A stretch of DNA of 64,000 nt from Sphingomonas jejuensis (GTDB taxonomy: Bacteria > Pseudomonadota > Alphaproteobacteria > Sphingomonadales > Sphingomonadaceae). Location: assembly GCF_011927695.1 (NCBI RefSeq), contig NZ_JAATJE010000001.1, forward strand, positions 1,116,001-1,180,000, read 5' to 3'. How positions within the stretch are numbered: position 1 is the stretch's first letter; the number at the start of each line of letters is the position of its first letter. Shown piece by piece: positions 44,929-54,614 of the stretch. The translations under genes and the position numbers were made by a program. The notes under the pieces were generated by a model. The model did not search any database, had not been told where the DNA came from, and was given only the letters and a program-made list of their open reading frames with translations.

Positions 44929-46347
44929 ATGCTCGACAGACGACAGTTCATCGGCACGGCGGGGCTGACCCTCGCCGGGCTTGCGGGCGGCTGCGCGCCG
45001 CTCACCCGGCCGCAGGCCACCCCGGCCGGGACCGCACCCGGTGACCTGATCGGCGAAACGGCGGAACGGACGTTCCGCTTCTTCTGGGAGACGACCGATC
45101 CGGCGACGGGGCTGGCGTTTGATCGCTGGCCGACCCCGTCCTTCTGCTCCGTTGCGGCCATCGGCTTTGCGCTGACCGGATATGGCATCGGCGCGCATCA
45201 CGGCTGGATCACGCGGGCCGAGGCGCGCGACCGCACGCTGGCCACGCTGCGCTTCCTCGACGCCGCGCCGCAGGGGCCGGAGCCGACCGGCCGGTCCGGC
45301 TACAAGGGCTTCTTCTACCATTTTCTCGGCACGACGCGGGGGCACCGGTTTGCCCGATGCGAGCTGTCGACCGTGGACACCACGCTGCTGATGGGCGGCG
45401 TGCTGTTCGCGCAGGGCTTCTTCGACGGAGCGGACGCGGCCGAGGCGGAGATCCGCGACATCGCCGAACGGCTGTTCCGGGCGATCGAATGGACCTGGAT
45501 CACGCCGCGCGCGCCGTTCGTGTCGATGGGGTGGCACCCGGAGACCGGCTTCATCCCGAGCGACTGGGACATCTACAACGAGGCCATGCTGCTCTACGTG
45601 CTGGCGCTGGGATCGCCGACGCATGCGTTGCCGGATGGGACCTGGGCGACCTATTCGGCGCGGTTCGAGCAGAGCTGGGGCAACCGCTGGGGCGAGCCGC
45701 ACCTGCAGTTCCCGCCGCTGTTCGGCCACCAGTACAGCCACGCGTTCATCGATTTCCGCGGGATTCGCGATCCGTTCATCGCCGGCAAGGGCATCGATTA
45801 TTTCGAGAACAGCCGGCGCGCGACCTATGCGCAGCAGGCCTATGCCATGGAAAACGCCAAGGGGCTTGCCGGCTATGGCGAGCAGATCTGGGGGCTGACC
45901 GCGTGCGACGGGCCCGGCGATTTCACGACCACCATCGACGGGCAGCAGCGCGCGTTCTTCAGCTATTCGGCGCGCGGGCCGGGCGATCGCGACGACGGCA
46001 CGATCGCGCCGACCGCCGCGCTCGGCTCCCTGCCGTTCGCGCCGGAGATCGTCGAGCCGGCGGTCAGCGCCATGCACGCGCGCTACGGCGCCGGCATCTG
46101 GGGACGCTATGGCTTCATCGACAGCTTCAACCCGACGATGACCGACACGTCGGTGCGGTTGCAGCATGGCAAGGTGGTGCCGGGCGTCGGCTGGGTGGCG
46201 GACGATTATCTGGGCATCGACCAGGGCGCGATCCTGCTGATGCTCGAGAACCATCGCAGCGGCCTGGTGTGGGAGGTGATGCGCCGCAGCCCGCACATCC
46301 GGCGCGGGCTGGAGCGCGCGGGCTTCACCGGCGGGTGGCTGGCATGA
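44929..46347 (+). CDS. Glucoamylase-family protein, GH144-like (possible endo-beta-1,2-glucanase), lipoprotein
   Basis: A 472-residue protein. MLDRRQFIGTAGLTLAGLAG then GC gives a twin-arginine signal with a lipobox, so it is probably a folded, membrane-anchored lipoprotein. The body matches the PF10091 glucoamylase-like family, which includes GH144 endo-beta-1,2-glucanases: ERTFRFFWETTDPATGLAFD near the N terminus, PSDWDIYNEAMLLYVLALGS in the middle and YGFIDSFNP near the C terminus. With a GH3 glucosidase nearby, a beta-1,2-glucan substrate is attractive but not proven. ATG 44929 follows AAAGGAG. It overlaps the next gene by 4 bases. Confidence 0.82.
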   Translation: MLDRRQFIGTAGLTLAGLAGGCAPLTRPQATPAGTAPGDLIGETAERTFRFFWETTDPATGLAFDRWPTPSFCSVAAIGFALTGYGIGAHHGWITRAEARDRTLATLRFLDAAPQGPEPTGRSGYKGFFYHFLGTTRGHRFARCELSTVDTTLLMGGVLFAQGFFDGADAAEAEIRDIAERLFRAIEWTWITPRAPFVSMGWHPETGFIPSDWDIYNEAMLLYVLALGSPTHALPDGTWATYSARFEQSWGNRWGEPHLQFPPLFGHQYSHAFIDFRGIRDPFIAGKGIDYFENSRRATYAQQAYAMENAKGLAGYGEQIWGLTACDGPGDFTTTIDGQQRAFFSYSARGPGDRDDGTIAPTAALGSLPFAPEIVEPAVSAMHARYGAGIWGRYGFIDSFNPTMTDTSVRLQHGKVVPGVGWVADDYLGIDQGAILLMLENHRSGLVWEVMRRSPHIRRGLERAGFTGGWLA

Positions 46348-49300
46348 TCGCGCTGGCGATCGCACTTGCCGCCCAGGCCGTGGCGACCGGCGCCGGCGCA
46401 ACGGTGATCGACGATTTCGAAAGCCTCGCGCCGTGGGAAGCCGCGGCATCGGACGGCGTCCGTTCCACCATCACGCCGGTGCCGGGCGAGCCGGGCCAGG
46501 CGATGCGGCTGAGCTATGACTTCGGACCTGTGTCGGGCTATGCCTTTGCCAGGCGCGCGCTGCCGATCCGCTGGCCCGAGCGATACGAGATCCGCCTGCG
46601 CGTGCGCGGGACCGGCGGGGTCAACGACCTGCAGATCAAGTTCGCGGACGCGAGCGGCGACAATGTTTGGTGGTTCACCCGCCCCAATTTCCGCCCGACC
46701 GCCGGGTGGCAGACGATCCGCATCCGCCCGTCCGACATGAGCTTTGCCTGGGGGCCGACGGCGGACAAGGTGCTGCGCGAGACCGCGAGCATGGAAGTGA
46801 CGCTGGTGCGCGGACGCGACGGCGGGGCCGGCACGATCGAGGTCGACACGCTGAGCCTGGAGGCGCTGCCGGCGCCGACGCCCCTGCCCCCACCATCCGC
46901 AAGCGCGCCGGCGGCGATCGACGGACGGGTGGACACGGCGGCGGCGCTGTCGCGGCGGCAGCCGGTCACCGTCGACTTCGGCGGGGTGCGGCCGCTGGGC
47001 GGCGTCACGCTGCGCTGGGCCGAGGGCGGCGCGGCCTATCGCCTGGAAGGGCGCGGCGAGGACGGCAGCTGGCAGACGCTGCGAACGGTGGAGCGCGGCG
47101 ACGGCGGCGACGACCCGATCGCGCTGCCGGACGCGGAGCTGACCGGCCTCAGGCTGTCGGCGGCACGCGGACGGCTGGCCGAGATCGTGGTGCACGAGCC
47201 GGCCTGGGCGGAGGACCTGAACGGCTTTGTCCGGTCGCTTGCCATCGCGGCGCCGCGCGGCACCTTTCCGCGCGGCTTTTCGGGCGAGCAATCCTACTGG
47301 ACGCTGGTGGCGCGGCTGGACGGAACGGCGAGCGGCCTGATCGGCGAGGATGGTGCGGTCGAGGTCGCCAAGGGCGGCTTTTCCATCGAACCATTCGTGG
47401 AGATCGACGGACGCAGGATCGGCTGGGCGGACGTGCGGACGAGCCATGCGCTGGAAGACGGGTATCTGCCGGTGCCGCATGTCGACTGGGAAGGCGACGG
47501 GTGGCGGATGCGCACGACGCTGTTCGCCGATGCGGGCGCGCCGCGCCTGATGGCGCGGTGGGAGATCACGAACCACGGCGATGCGCCGAAGCGAGTCCGG
47601 CTGCTGCTGGCGGTGAGGCCGTTCCAGGTGAACCCGCCCGCACAGTTCCTGAGCCAGCAGGGCGGCGTGAGCCGGATCGAGGCGGTGCGCTGGGCCGACG
47701 GGCGGCTGGCGGTGACGAGCCCCGGAGCGATCGACGGCGACCCGGCGGTGGTGCGCACGCTGACGCCGGTGGAGACGCCGACGACGGTCGCCGCCATCCC
47801 GTTTTCGCAAGGCGCGCTTGCCGATCCGGCGCGTGCGACCGGCCTGACCGCCGTCAGCGATGAGACCGGGCTGGCGAGCGCGACCATGGTTTACGAGCGG
47901 GTGCTGGCGCCCGGCGAGTCGATCGAGGCGCCGATCGTGATCACCACCGACGGCAGCATCGCGCCGCCGATGACCACGCTGGACTTCGGCGTGCGGGAAG
48001 TGAGAACCGTCGCTGATTGGCGCGTGCGGCTGCGCGGGGTCAGCATGACGGTGCCGGCGCGGTTCCAGCCCGTCGCCGACACGCTGAAGACCGCGCTTGC
48101 CCATGTGCTGATGAGCCGGGATGGTCCGGCGCTGAAGCCGGGCACCCGGTCCTATGACAGGAGCTGGATTCGCGACGGCGCGATGATGGGCGACACGCTG
48201 TTGCGGCTGGGCGTGGTCGAGCCGGTCGCCGACTTCGCCGACTGGTACGGGACCAAGCTGTTCGAGAACGGCAAGGTGCCGTGCTGCGTCGACTTCCGCG
48301 GTGCCGACCCGGTGCCGGAGAACGACAGCCACGGCCAGTATATCCACCTGGTCACGCAGCTTTATCGCTTCACGGGCGACCGGCAGCGGCTCGCGCGCGA
48401 GTGGCCGGCACTGGATGCGGCCCGGCGATACATGGAGGAGCTGCGTCAGTCGGAGCGGACGGCCGTCAACCAGACGCCGGAGCGGCGGATGCTTTATGGT
48501 CTGATGCCGCCGTCGATCAGCCATGAAGGCTATTCGGCAAAGGCGCAGTACAGCCTGTGGGACGATTTCTGGGCGCTGACCGGATACAAGGACGCCGCCT
48601 TCGCGGCCCAGGTGCTGGAGCGGCCGGAAGCCGCCGAGATCACGCGGCAGCGCGACGAGTTCGGGCGCGACGTGCATGCGGCGATCCTGGCGGCGGTTGA
48701 CCATTGGGACATCGACTTCATCCCCGGCGCGACCAGCCTTGGCGACTTCGACGCGACATCAACGACGATGGCGCTGGATCCGGCAGGCGAGCAGCACCGG
48801 CTGAACCCCGACCTGCTGGCGCGAACCTTCGCCAAGCAGTGGGAGCGGGTGTCGAGCCGCGACGCGGCGGGGGCGACCTGGCCGGACTATACCCCCTATG
48901 AGCTTCGCAACGTGTCTGCCTTCGTGCGGCTGGGCTGGCGCGAGCGGGCGAATGCGCTGCTGGACTTCTACATGGACGATCGGCGGCCGCATGCGTGGAA
49001 CGGCTGGGCCGAGGTGGTCGGCCGCGACCCGCGCGAGGTGCGCTTCATCGGCGACATGCCGCATGCCTGGGTCGCGTCCGACTTCATCCGCGCCGCGCTG
49101 GACCTGTTCGCCTATGAGGACGGCGCGGCGATCGTGCTCGGTGGCGGCATGACGCCAGCCTGGCTGTCCGGCGACGGCATCGCGGTGCGCGGCATGCACA
49201 CGGCGCATGGCACGGTGGACCTGACGATGCGGGCGGACGGCCCACGGGTGCTGGCCGAGGTCGGCGGATCTGCGCGCACGACGGGAGGATACCGCATCGG

Positions 49301-49430
49301 CTGGCCGCTGGAGGGCCGGCCCGGTCGGGCGACGGTCGACGGCATCGAGGTGCCGCTGCGCGACGGGATGCTGGTGGTGCCAGCCGATGGCCGCACCCGA
49401 CAGATCGTGATCGAGCGGGCGGCCCGGTGA
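46344..49430 (+). CDS. Large exported discoidin-domain protein with alpha/alpha-barrel glycosidase-like region
   Basis: A 1028-residue protein. A short hydrophobic start (MIALAIALAAQAVATGAGAT) is a probable signal peptide. Residues about 20-180 look like a carbohydrate-binding beta-sandwich (VIDDFESLAPWEAA; FADASGDNVWWFTRPNFRPT), and residues about 190-290 like a discoidin domain. From about 560 on, RSYDRSWIRDGAMMGDTLLR, DSHGQYIHLVTQLYRFTGD and YSLWDDFWALTGYKDAAFAA resemble six-hairpin glycosidases. I cannot assign a CAZy family. It is translationally coupled to the GH144-like gene, so it probably acts on the same glycan, perhaps on its ends or side groups. Confidence 0.75.
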   Translation: MIALAIALAAQAVATGAGATVIDDFESLAPWEAAASDGVRSTITPVPGEPGQAMRLSYDFGPVSGYAFARRALPIRWPERYEIRLRVRGTGGVNDLQIKFADASGDNVWWFTRPNFRPTAGWQTIRIRPSDMSFAWGPTADKVLRETASMEVTLVRGRDGGAGTIEVDTLSLEALPAPTPLPPPSASAPAAIDGRVDTAAALSRRQPVTVDFGGVRPLGGVTLRWAEGGAAYRLEGRGEDGSWQTLRTVERGDGGDDPIALPDAELTGLRLSAARGRLAEIVVHEPAWAEDLNGFVRSLAIAAPRGTFPRGFSGEQSYWTLVARLDGTASGLIGEDGAVEVAKGGFSIEPFVEIDGRRIGWADVRTSHALEDGYLPVPHVDWEGDGWRMRTTLFADAGAPRLMARWEITNHGDAPKRVRLLLAVRPFQVNPPAQFLSQQGGVSRIEAVRWADGRLAVTSPGAIDGDPAVVRTLTPVETPTTVAAIPFSQGALADPARATGLTAVSDETGLASATMVYERVLAPGESIEAPIVITTDGSIAPPMTTLDFGVREVRTVADWRVRLRGVSMTVPARFQPVADTLKTALAHVLMSRDGPALKPGTRSYDRSWIRDGAMMGDTLLRLGVVEPVADFADWYGTKLFENGKVPCCVDFRGADPVPENDSHGQYIHLVTQLYRFTGDRQRLAREWPALDAARRYMEELRQSERTAVNQTPERRMLYGLMPPSISHEGYSAKAQYSLWDDFWALTGYKDAAFAAQVLERPEAAEITRQRDEFGRDVHAAILAAVDHWDIDFIPGATSLGDFDATSTTMALDPAGEQHRLNPDLLARTFAKQWERVSSRDAAGATWPDYTPYELRNVSAFVRLGWRERANALLDFYMDDRRPHAWNGWAEVVGRDPREVRFIGDMPHAWVASDFIRAALDLFAYEDGAAIVLGGGMTPAWLSGDGIAVRGMHTAHGTVDLTMRADGPRVLAEVGGSARTTGGYRIGWPLEGRPGRATVDGIEVPLRDGMLVVPADGRTRQIVIERAAR

Positions 49431-49523
49431 CGGCAGCCCGTTCGGCGCGAGCGGGCCGACATCGACCCATCTGAGCCGATCGGGGGCGTTGGAGCCGCCC
49501 GTCCCCTTGCACATGAGGGCGGC

Positions 49524-49543
49524 AAAAAGCTCCGTTTCGGAGC
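49524..49543 (-). terminator. Intrinsic terminator reading on the minus strand
   Basis: On the minus strand GCTCCG, AAA, CGGAGC is followed by TTTTT (plus-strand 49543 down to 49524). Stem and T run are both good. No minus-strand gene ends here; the nearest is tRNA-Tyr 1.35 kb upstream on that strand, with the plus-strand glycosyltransferase in between. It lies in the 174-base gap between the discoidin protein and the glycosyltransferase. Confidence 0.5.
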
Positions 49544-49604
49544 CGCTTAGGTTCGTCGCCCAAGCAGACGCGCCCTATCCCGAAGCCGATCGGGGAGGAC
49601 GACC

Positions 49605-50852
49605 ATGGCAAGATCGGCGAGCATCTCATGGTGGTCCAAGGGACCGGACGGCGCGGCCCGCGTCGCCAGTGGCCCACAGCCGCGCACTGCAGCCCGCGGG
49701 TGCGGAGCGGACGGGCGGACCCGCGTCCTGTTCTGCATTCCCAATCTGCACGGAGGCGGGGCGGAGCGGATATCCGCCATGCTCGCCAGCTACCTCGATC
49801 GTGGGCGGTTCGACCCGCTTCTGCTGGTGCACGAACGCGACGGGCCGCTGGTCGACAGGCTGCCGCCGGACCTGAAGGTCCGGTTCGTCAACGAGGGGCC
49901 TTATCGGCGCGGGCATCTGGCGGCGTCGCTCAGGGCGACCATTGCCGCGGCGCGGGACAGCGACGTGATCGTGGCCGCCAACGAGGGCCGCGCATCGGTG
50001 CTGGCGCTGATCGCCGCAAAGCTGTGGCGGCGCCCGGTCGTCGCCTGGCTGCATGTCAGCTGGTCCGATTTCGGCGCAACCGCGGGCTGGAAGCAGCGCG
50101 TGGCGGTGCGACTGACCCGCGCGTTCGACAGCGTGGTGGCGGTGTCGCGCGGCGTCGCAGACGACCTGCACCGGACACTCGGCGGACAGGCGCCGTCAGT
50201 GATCTACAATCCGATCGACGTCGACGCGGTGGCGCTGAGCGCGGCGGAAGCCGTCAGGACGGATCACGAGCCGATCTTCGCCCGACCGGTCGTCGCCTCA
50301 TCCGGCCGGTTCAACGACCAGAAGAACCAGGGCGACCTGATTCGCGCGCACGCCGCCCTGAAGGCGCGCGGCATCGACCATCATCTGATGCTGATCGGAT
50401 CGGGTGACCGGTTCGACGCGCTCCGCAGCGAAGCCGCCCGGCTGGGCGTGACGGACACGGTGTTCTTCACCGACTTCCTCCAGAATCCGCATGCCTATGT
50501 CGCGCGGTCAACCGTGTTCGCCCTGTCGTCCCGCTTCGAGGGGTTCGGGCTGGTCGTGGCGGAAGCGCTGGCGGCCGGGGTGCCGGTGGTAAGCTATGAC
50601 TGTCCGCACGGGCCGGGCGAGATCCTGGCCGACAGCGGTGCCGGCCAGCTGGTGCCGGTGGGCGACGTGGGTGCGCTGACCGACCGGCTGGCGGTGCTGC
50701 TGGAGAACGAGCCGCTGCGGGCCGAGGCCCGATCCCGCACGGTGGGGCGCGCCCGCGCCTTCGACCGGGCCGGCGCCGTGGCGCGGTGGGAGACGCTGCT
50801 GGCGTCGCTTGCGGGCAGAGCACAGCCGATGCCGGTGCCCGCCGCGGGCTGA
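49605..50852 (+). CDS. Glycosyltransferase family 4
   Basis: A 415-residue GT-B enzyme. TRVLFCIPNLHGGGAERISA starts the acceptor domain near residue 39; PVVASSGRFNDQKNQGDLIR and SSRFEGFGLVVAEALAAGVP are the donor-site motifs (E-x7-E) of GT4. It should add a sugar from a nucleotide-sugar donor to a polysaccharide or lipid carrier. The first 38 residues are low-complexity, and a later start is possible, although no good in-frame ATG is near. It stands alone between the glycan locus and tRNA-Tyr. Confidence 0.88.
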   Translation: MARSASISWWSKGPDGAARVASGPQPRTAARGCGADGRTRVLFCIPNLHGGGAERISAMLASYLDRGRFDPLLLVHERDGPLVDRLPPDLKVRFVNEGPYRRGHLAASLRATIAAARDSDVIVAANEGRASVLALIAAKLWRRPVVAWLHVSWSDFGATAGWKQRVAVRLTRAFDSVVAVSRGVADDLHRTLGGQAPSVIYNPIDVDAVALSAAEAVRTDHEPIFARPVVASSGRFNDQKNQGDLIRAHAALKARGIDHHLMLIGSGDRFDALRSEAARLGVTDTVFFTDFLQNPHAYVARSTVFALSSRFEGFGLVVAEALAAGVPVVSYDCPHGPGEILADSGAGQLVPVGDVGALTDRLAVLLENEPLRAEARSRTVGRARAFDRAGAVARWETLLASLAGRAQPMPVPAAG

Positions 50853-50893
50853 CCCGCCGCCGGTACCCGCGTTCCGCGCGATGATGGTGAGGA

Positions 50894-50979
50894 TGGTGGA
50901 CAGGGCTGGATTCGAACCAGCGTACGCTTGCACGGGCAGATTTACAGTCTGCTGCCTTTAACCACTCGGCCACCTGTCC
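50894..50979 (-). tRNA. tRNA-Tyr (anticodon GTA)
   Basis: The minus strand reads GGACAGG at the 5' end and CCTGTCC at the 3' end as a perfect 7-base acceptor stem, then A and an encoded CCA. The anticodon loop CTGTAAA gives GTA (complement of 50943-50945). It has a long variable arm, as bacterial tyrosine tRNAs do, and a GGTTCGAATCC T arm. Total 86 bases. Confidence 0.97.
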
Positions 50980-51103
50980 ATGGGGCCGCTTTCGAAAAGC
51001 GAGGCGGTCCCCTGCCCCGCCTGCCGCACGCTGTCAACGGCTTGCGCACCACGCGGTGGCCCCATAGCACTTCCGCGCGCACATCGCGCCTGAAGGGGAT
51101 CCC

Positions 51104-52738
51104 ATGCACCGTCTGCTGCTGTCCATCGCGCCCGTGGCGCTTGTCGTGGCCTCCCCCGCCTGGGCCCAGGAGCGTACGTCGCCCGACATCCGCGACGACC
51201 AGCGTGCCGCCGTGGCCCGCATCATCGACGAGGGCACCAGCCAGTCGCAGGTCATGCCGATCGTCCAGCACATGACGGACGTGATCGGCCCGCGCCTCAC
51301 CAATTCTCCCCAGATGCGGCAGGCGGAGGATTGGGCGGAGCAGAAGTTCCGCGAGATGGGGCTGACCAACGTGCGGCGCGAGGGGTTCGAGTTCGGCCGT
51401 GGGTGGTCGATCGAGCGGTCGAGTGTCCGCATGCTGGCGCCCCGCCCGCTGCAGCTGACCGCCATTCCGATCGCGTGGACGCCGGCGACGGACGGCACGC
51501 TGTCCGCGCCGATCGTGGTCGCGCCGATGTCCGACCCGGACCATTTCGCCCGGTGGCGCGGGCAGCTGCGCGGCAAGATCGTGCTGATCTCCCAACCCGG
51601 CACGGGCGAGGACCAGACCGACCCCTTGTTCCACCGGCTGACCGGGGAGGAACTGAGCGCGCTCGACCGCTACCAGGAGCCGGTGAACGATCCGGAGCAG
51701 CGCCGCCGGTCGGCGACGCGCGGGACGTTCGAGGCGGAGCGGCTCGCCTTTCTGGCGGCGGAAGGCGCGGTGGCGTTCGTCCGCATGTCGTACCGCGACG
51801 GTAAGCAGCTGCACGGCGAAGGCTATCTGCACCAGGCGGGGCGGACGGCACCGATCCCCGGCGTGGAGCTGGCGGCAGAGGATTACCGCCGGCTGACGCG
51901 GCTGGCGGCGTCCGGCACTGTGCCGACGCTGGAGATCACCAGCGACGTGCGCTTCGACGACACGAACACGCAGGCGTACAACATCCTGGCCGACATCGCG
52001 GGGTCGAGCGGAACCGGCGAATATGTGATGGCCGGCGCTCATTATGACAGCTGGGTGGCCGGCGACGGCGCCACCGACAACGCCGCGGGATCGGCGGTGG
52101 TGATGGAGGCGGCGCGCATCATCCGGGCGCTGGGCGTGCGGCCGCGGCGCACGATCCGCTTCACGCTGTGGAACGGCGAGGAACAGGGGCTGTTCGGATC
52201 GATTAACTATATCGACCGGCATCTCGCGAGCCGCCCGGCCGGGCCGGCGGGGGAGACGGGGCTGCAACGCTATCTTGCGGAAGCCACGCGGTTTCCCGTC
52301 ACGCCGAAGCCGGGGTTTCGCGACCTGGCGGCCTATTTCAACATCGATAACGGATCCGGTCGCATCCGCGGCATCCATGCCGAGGGAAATGTGCAGGCGA
52401 TGCCGACCCTGTCCGAATGGCTGAGCCCGTTCCGGGCGATGGGAGCGACCGAGGTGGCGATCGCGCGCACCGGCGGCACCGACCACCAGCTGATGGCGGC
52501 GATCGGCCTGCCGGCGTTCCAGTTCATCCAGGATCCGCTGGAATATGACACGCTGACCCATCATTCGGGATCGGACACGTTCGACCATCTGCGCGCCGCC
52601 GACCTGAGGCAGGGTGCGGTCGTGCTGGCCGGGCTGCTGTGGCAGGCCGCCAATGCCGACGCGCCGCTGCCGCGCAGCCCCCTGCCCCGCCAGCCGGTGG
52701 TGACCGACCCGTTCGCCACCCCGACGCCGGAGGATTGA
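51104..52738 (+). CDS. M28-family zinc aminopeptidase with PA domain, exported
   Basis: A 544-residue peptidase. Residues 1-22 (ending ASPAWAQ) are a signal peptide. A PA-like insertion lies around residues 120-280. The M28 metal-site residues are visible in order: AGAHYDSWVAGDGATDNAAG, LWNGEEQGLFGS, AYFNIDNGSG and TLTHHSGSDTFDHL. It would trim N-terminal residues from peptides in the periplasm. The stop is 3 bases before rlmB, suggesting co-transcription. Confidence 0.88.
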   Translation: MHRLLLSIAPVALVVASPAWAQERTSPDIRDDQRAAVARIIDEGTSQSQVMPIVQHMTDVIGPRLTNSPQMRQAEDWAEQKFREMGLTNVRREGFEFGRGWSIERSSVRMLAPRPLQLTAIPIAWTPATDGTLSAPIVVAPMSDPDHFARWRGQLRGKIVLISQPGTGEDQTDPLFHRLTGEELSALDRYQEPVNDPEQRRRSATRGTFEAERLAFLAAEGAVAFVRMSYRDGKQLHGEGYLHQAGRTAPIPGVELAAEDYRRLTRLAASGTVPTLEITSDVRFDDTNTQAYNILADIAGSSGTGEYVMAGAHYDSWVAGDGATDNAAGSAVVMEAARIIRALGVRPRRTIRFTLWNGEEQGLFGSINYIDRHLASRPAGPAGETGLQRYLAEATRFPVTPKPGFRDLAAYFNIDNGSGRIRGIHAEGNVQAMPTLSEWLSPFRAMGATEVAIARTGGTDHQLMAAIGLPAFQFIQDPLEYDTLTHHSGSDTFDHLRAADLRQGAVVLAGLLWQAANADAPLPRSPLPRQPVVTDPFATPTPED

Positions 52739-52741
52739 TCG

Positions 52742-53500
52742 GTGGCGAGAAAGGGACATCGACCGGGCCAGGGATCGGCCAACCGCCCGCGCTTCTGGGG
52801 GCGCCATGCGGTAACGGCGGCGCTCGCCAACCCGGCGCGACGATCGCTGAAGCTGTGGGGGACACGCGAGGCGCTGGCATCGGTGGAGCTGCCGCCGGCG
52901 CTTCCCGTCACCTATGCCGACGTCGCCGACCTCGGCCGGCTGGTGCCGTCGGACGCGCCGCACCAGGGGCTGGTGCTGGAGGTGGAGCCGCTGGAGGACG
53001 TCTGGCTGGGCGACGTGCTGGCCGATGCGGCGGGCGACGAGCGGCGGCGCCCGATCCTGCTGCTCGACCAGGTCACCGACCCGCACAATGTCGGCGCGGT
53101 GCTGCGGTCAGCAGCGGCATTCGACGCGCTGGCGATCGTGACGCAGGACCGGCACGCCCCGCCCGAGAGCGGAACGGTGGCGCGATCGGCATCGGGCGCG
53201 CTGGAGATCGTGCCGTGGGTGCGGGTGGTGAACCTGGCGCGCGCGCTGGGCGAGATCGCCGAAGCCGAATATTGGCGGATCGGGCTGACCGGCCATGCGC
53301 CCAAGACGCTGGGCGAGACGCTTGGCTCCGGCCGCATCGCGCTGGTGCTGGGCGCGGAGGGCGAAGGCATGCGGCAGAACACCGAAACGCACTGCGACGA
53401 GCTTGCCCGGCTGCCGATCAGCGACCGAGTGGAAAGCCTGAACGTGTCCAACGCCGCCGCCATCGCGCTTTATGCGGTGGCGACGCGGCCGGCGGGGTGA
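52742..53500 (+). CDS. rlmB: 23S rRNA (guanosine-2'-O-)methyltransferase RlmB-like (TrmH family)
   Basis: A 252-residue SPOUT methyltransferase starting at GTG 52742. The N-terminal FWGRHAVTAALANPARRSLK is the RlmB substrate-binding domain; LLDQVTDPHNVGAVLRSAAA, ALVLGAEGEGMRQ and RLPISDRVESLNVSNAAAIA are the three SPOUT motifs of the knotted SAM site. RlmB methylates G2251 of 23S rRNA; the target here is assigned by similarity. It converges with the fusion gene across 10 bases. Confidence 0.9.
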   Translation: MARKGHRPGQGSANRPRFWGRHAVTAALANPARRSLKLWGTREALASVELPPALPVTYADVADLGRLVPSDAPHQGLVLEVEPLEDVWLGDVLADAAGDERRRPILLLDQVTDPHNVGAVLRSAAAFDALAIVTQDRHAPPESGTVARSASGALEIVPWVRVVNLARALGEIAEAEYWRIGLTGHAPKTLGETLGSGRIALVLGAEGEGMRQNTETHCDELARLPISDRVESLNVSNAAAIALYAVATRPAG

Positions 53501-53510
53501 TCGCCGCCGG

Positions 53511-54587
53511 CTAGTGCGCCATCGCGCCGTGATCCGTCGCGGTCGCGGCGGGTGGCGGCGCGCCGCGTCGGTCGAGCCAGGCGCGCATCTGCGCGATCTC
53601 ACGCTCCTGCGCGACGATGACATCGGCGGCGAGCGCGCGCACCTCCGGATCGCGGCCGTGGGCGAGCGCGACGCGCGCCATGGCGGTGGCGCCTTCGTGG
53701 TGCGGGATCATGCCGGTCATGAAGTCAACGTCCGCGTCGCCGGTGAGCGGCGTCGCCATGCCGCGCATCATCTCGCCGTGAGCGGCCTGGTAGGCCGCGA
53801 CCGCCGGGCTGGCTGGCGCGGTGGCGGAGGCAGCCGTCAGCGCGCCCGCGGCCATCCAGATCGCCATTGCCACCATCATCAGGTTCTCAAGAAGCGACAC
53901 CGCGCCCAGCGGCACGTTGCTGTTGCCGCCGACGCAGGCGCAGCGGAGCGAGCGCCGGTCGATGTAGACGGCCTTGATCACCGACACGGCGCCGACCGTG
54001 CCGATGAACAGCGCCACGGGCACGGACAGCCAGGTGAGCACGCCCGCGATCATCAGGATGCCGGCCAACCCTTCTGCAAAGGGATAGAGCGTGCCGTAGG
54101 GCACCCAGCGCCGGGCGAGCAGATCATAGTTCAGGAACATCGTCGAAAAGCTGGCGATGTTCTGGAGCTTGGTGAGCGCAAGCACCGCCATGGAGAAGCC
54201 GACGAACCATTCGGCCGCGCGAACCGTGAAGGGCGAGCCATATGCGGCGTGGCTGGCGGCGAGCGCCATGGACGCGGTGATGCCGAACAGGGCGACGACC
54301 GGGCGGTAGCTGGTCGCCTTCGGGTCCACCACGGGCTTTCCCAGGAAGCGGCGGAGATCGTCGTGCCCGCCGATCCGCTGCCCCGCGATGAAGACCTGCG
54401 GCGTGGTGGCGACGCCATGTTCCGCCTTGAAGGCGTCCGTTTGGGCACGCGTCGTCAGCGGGCGATCGTCGACCTGGTATCCCGCGCGGCGCAGCAGATG
54501 GCGCGCCTTCAGTCCGAAGGGGCAGACATGGTCGGGCAGCACCATGCGATAGAGGATTGCCACCTTGTCCGTCGCCGCCGCCATCAT
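53511..54587 (-). CDS. Fusion protein: glutaredoxin + MauE-like membrane domain + DUF305
   Basis: A 358-residue protein with three parts. Residues about 8-85 are glutaredoxin-like with Cys22 in [17 protein letters not shown]; the second active-site Cys is missing (C-P-F-G). Residues about 95-255 are a MauE/DoxX-like four-helix membrane domain with a [20 protein letters not shown] loop. Residues about 270-345 are a DUF305 helical domain with [20 protein letters not shown] and the H-H-E-G motif seen in copper-linked proteins. It is driven by a MerR-type promoter shared with the divergent regulator, so metal or thiol stress is the likely trigger. Function unproven. Confidence 0.83.
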   Translation of the reverse strand: MMAAATDKVAILYRMVLPDHVCPFGLKARHLLRRAGYQVDDRPLTTRAQTDAFKAEHGVATTPQVFIAGQRIGGHDDLRRFLGKPVVDPKATSYRPVVALFGITASMALAASHAAYGSPFTVRAAEWFVGFSMAVLALTKLQNIASFSTMFLNYDLLARRWVPYGTLYPFAEGLAGILMIAGVLTWLSVPVALFIGTVGAVSVIKAVYIDRRSLRCACVGGNSNVPLGAVSLLENLMMVAMAIWMAAGALTAASATAPASPAVAAYQAAHGEMMRGMATPLTGDADVDFMTGMIPHHEGATAMARVALAHGRDPEVRALAADVIVAQEREIAQMRAWLDRRGAPPPAATATDHGAMAH

Positions 54588-54614
54588 CGCGTCCCTTGTC
54601 CCGCCGTCGGCACG

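Noticed and set aside
41830-46449. A 1539-codon open frame on the minus strand
   Set aside because: It runs antisense to the TonB receptor and the GH144-like gene, is rich in Arg, Val and Ala with no recognisable domain, and is explained by high-GC third positions of the plus-strand genes.
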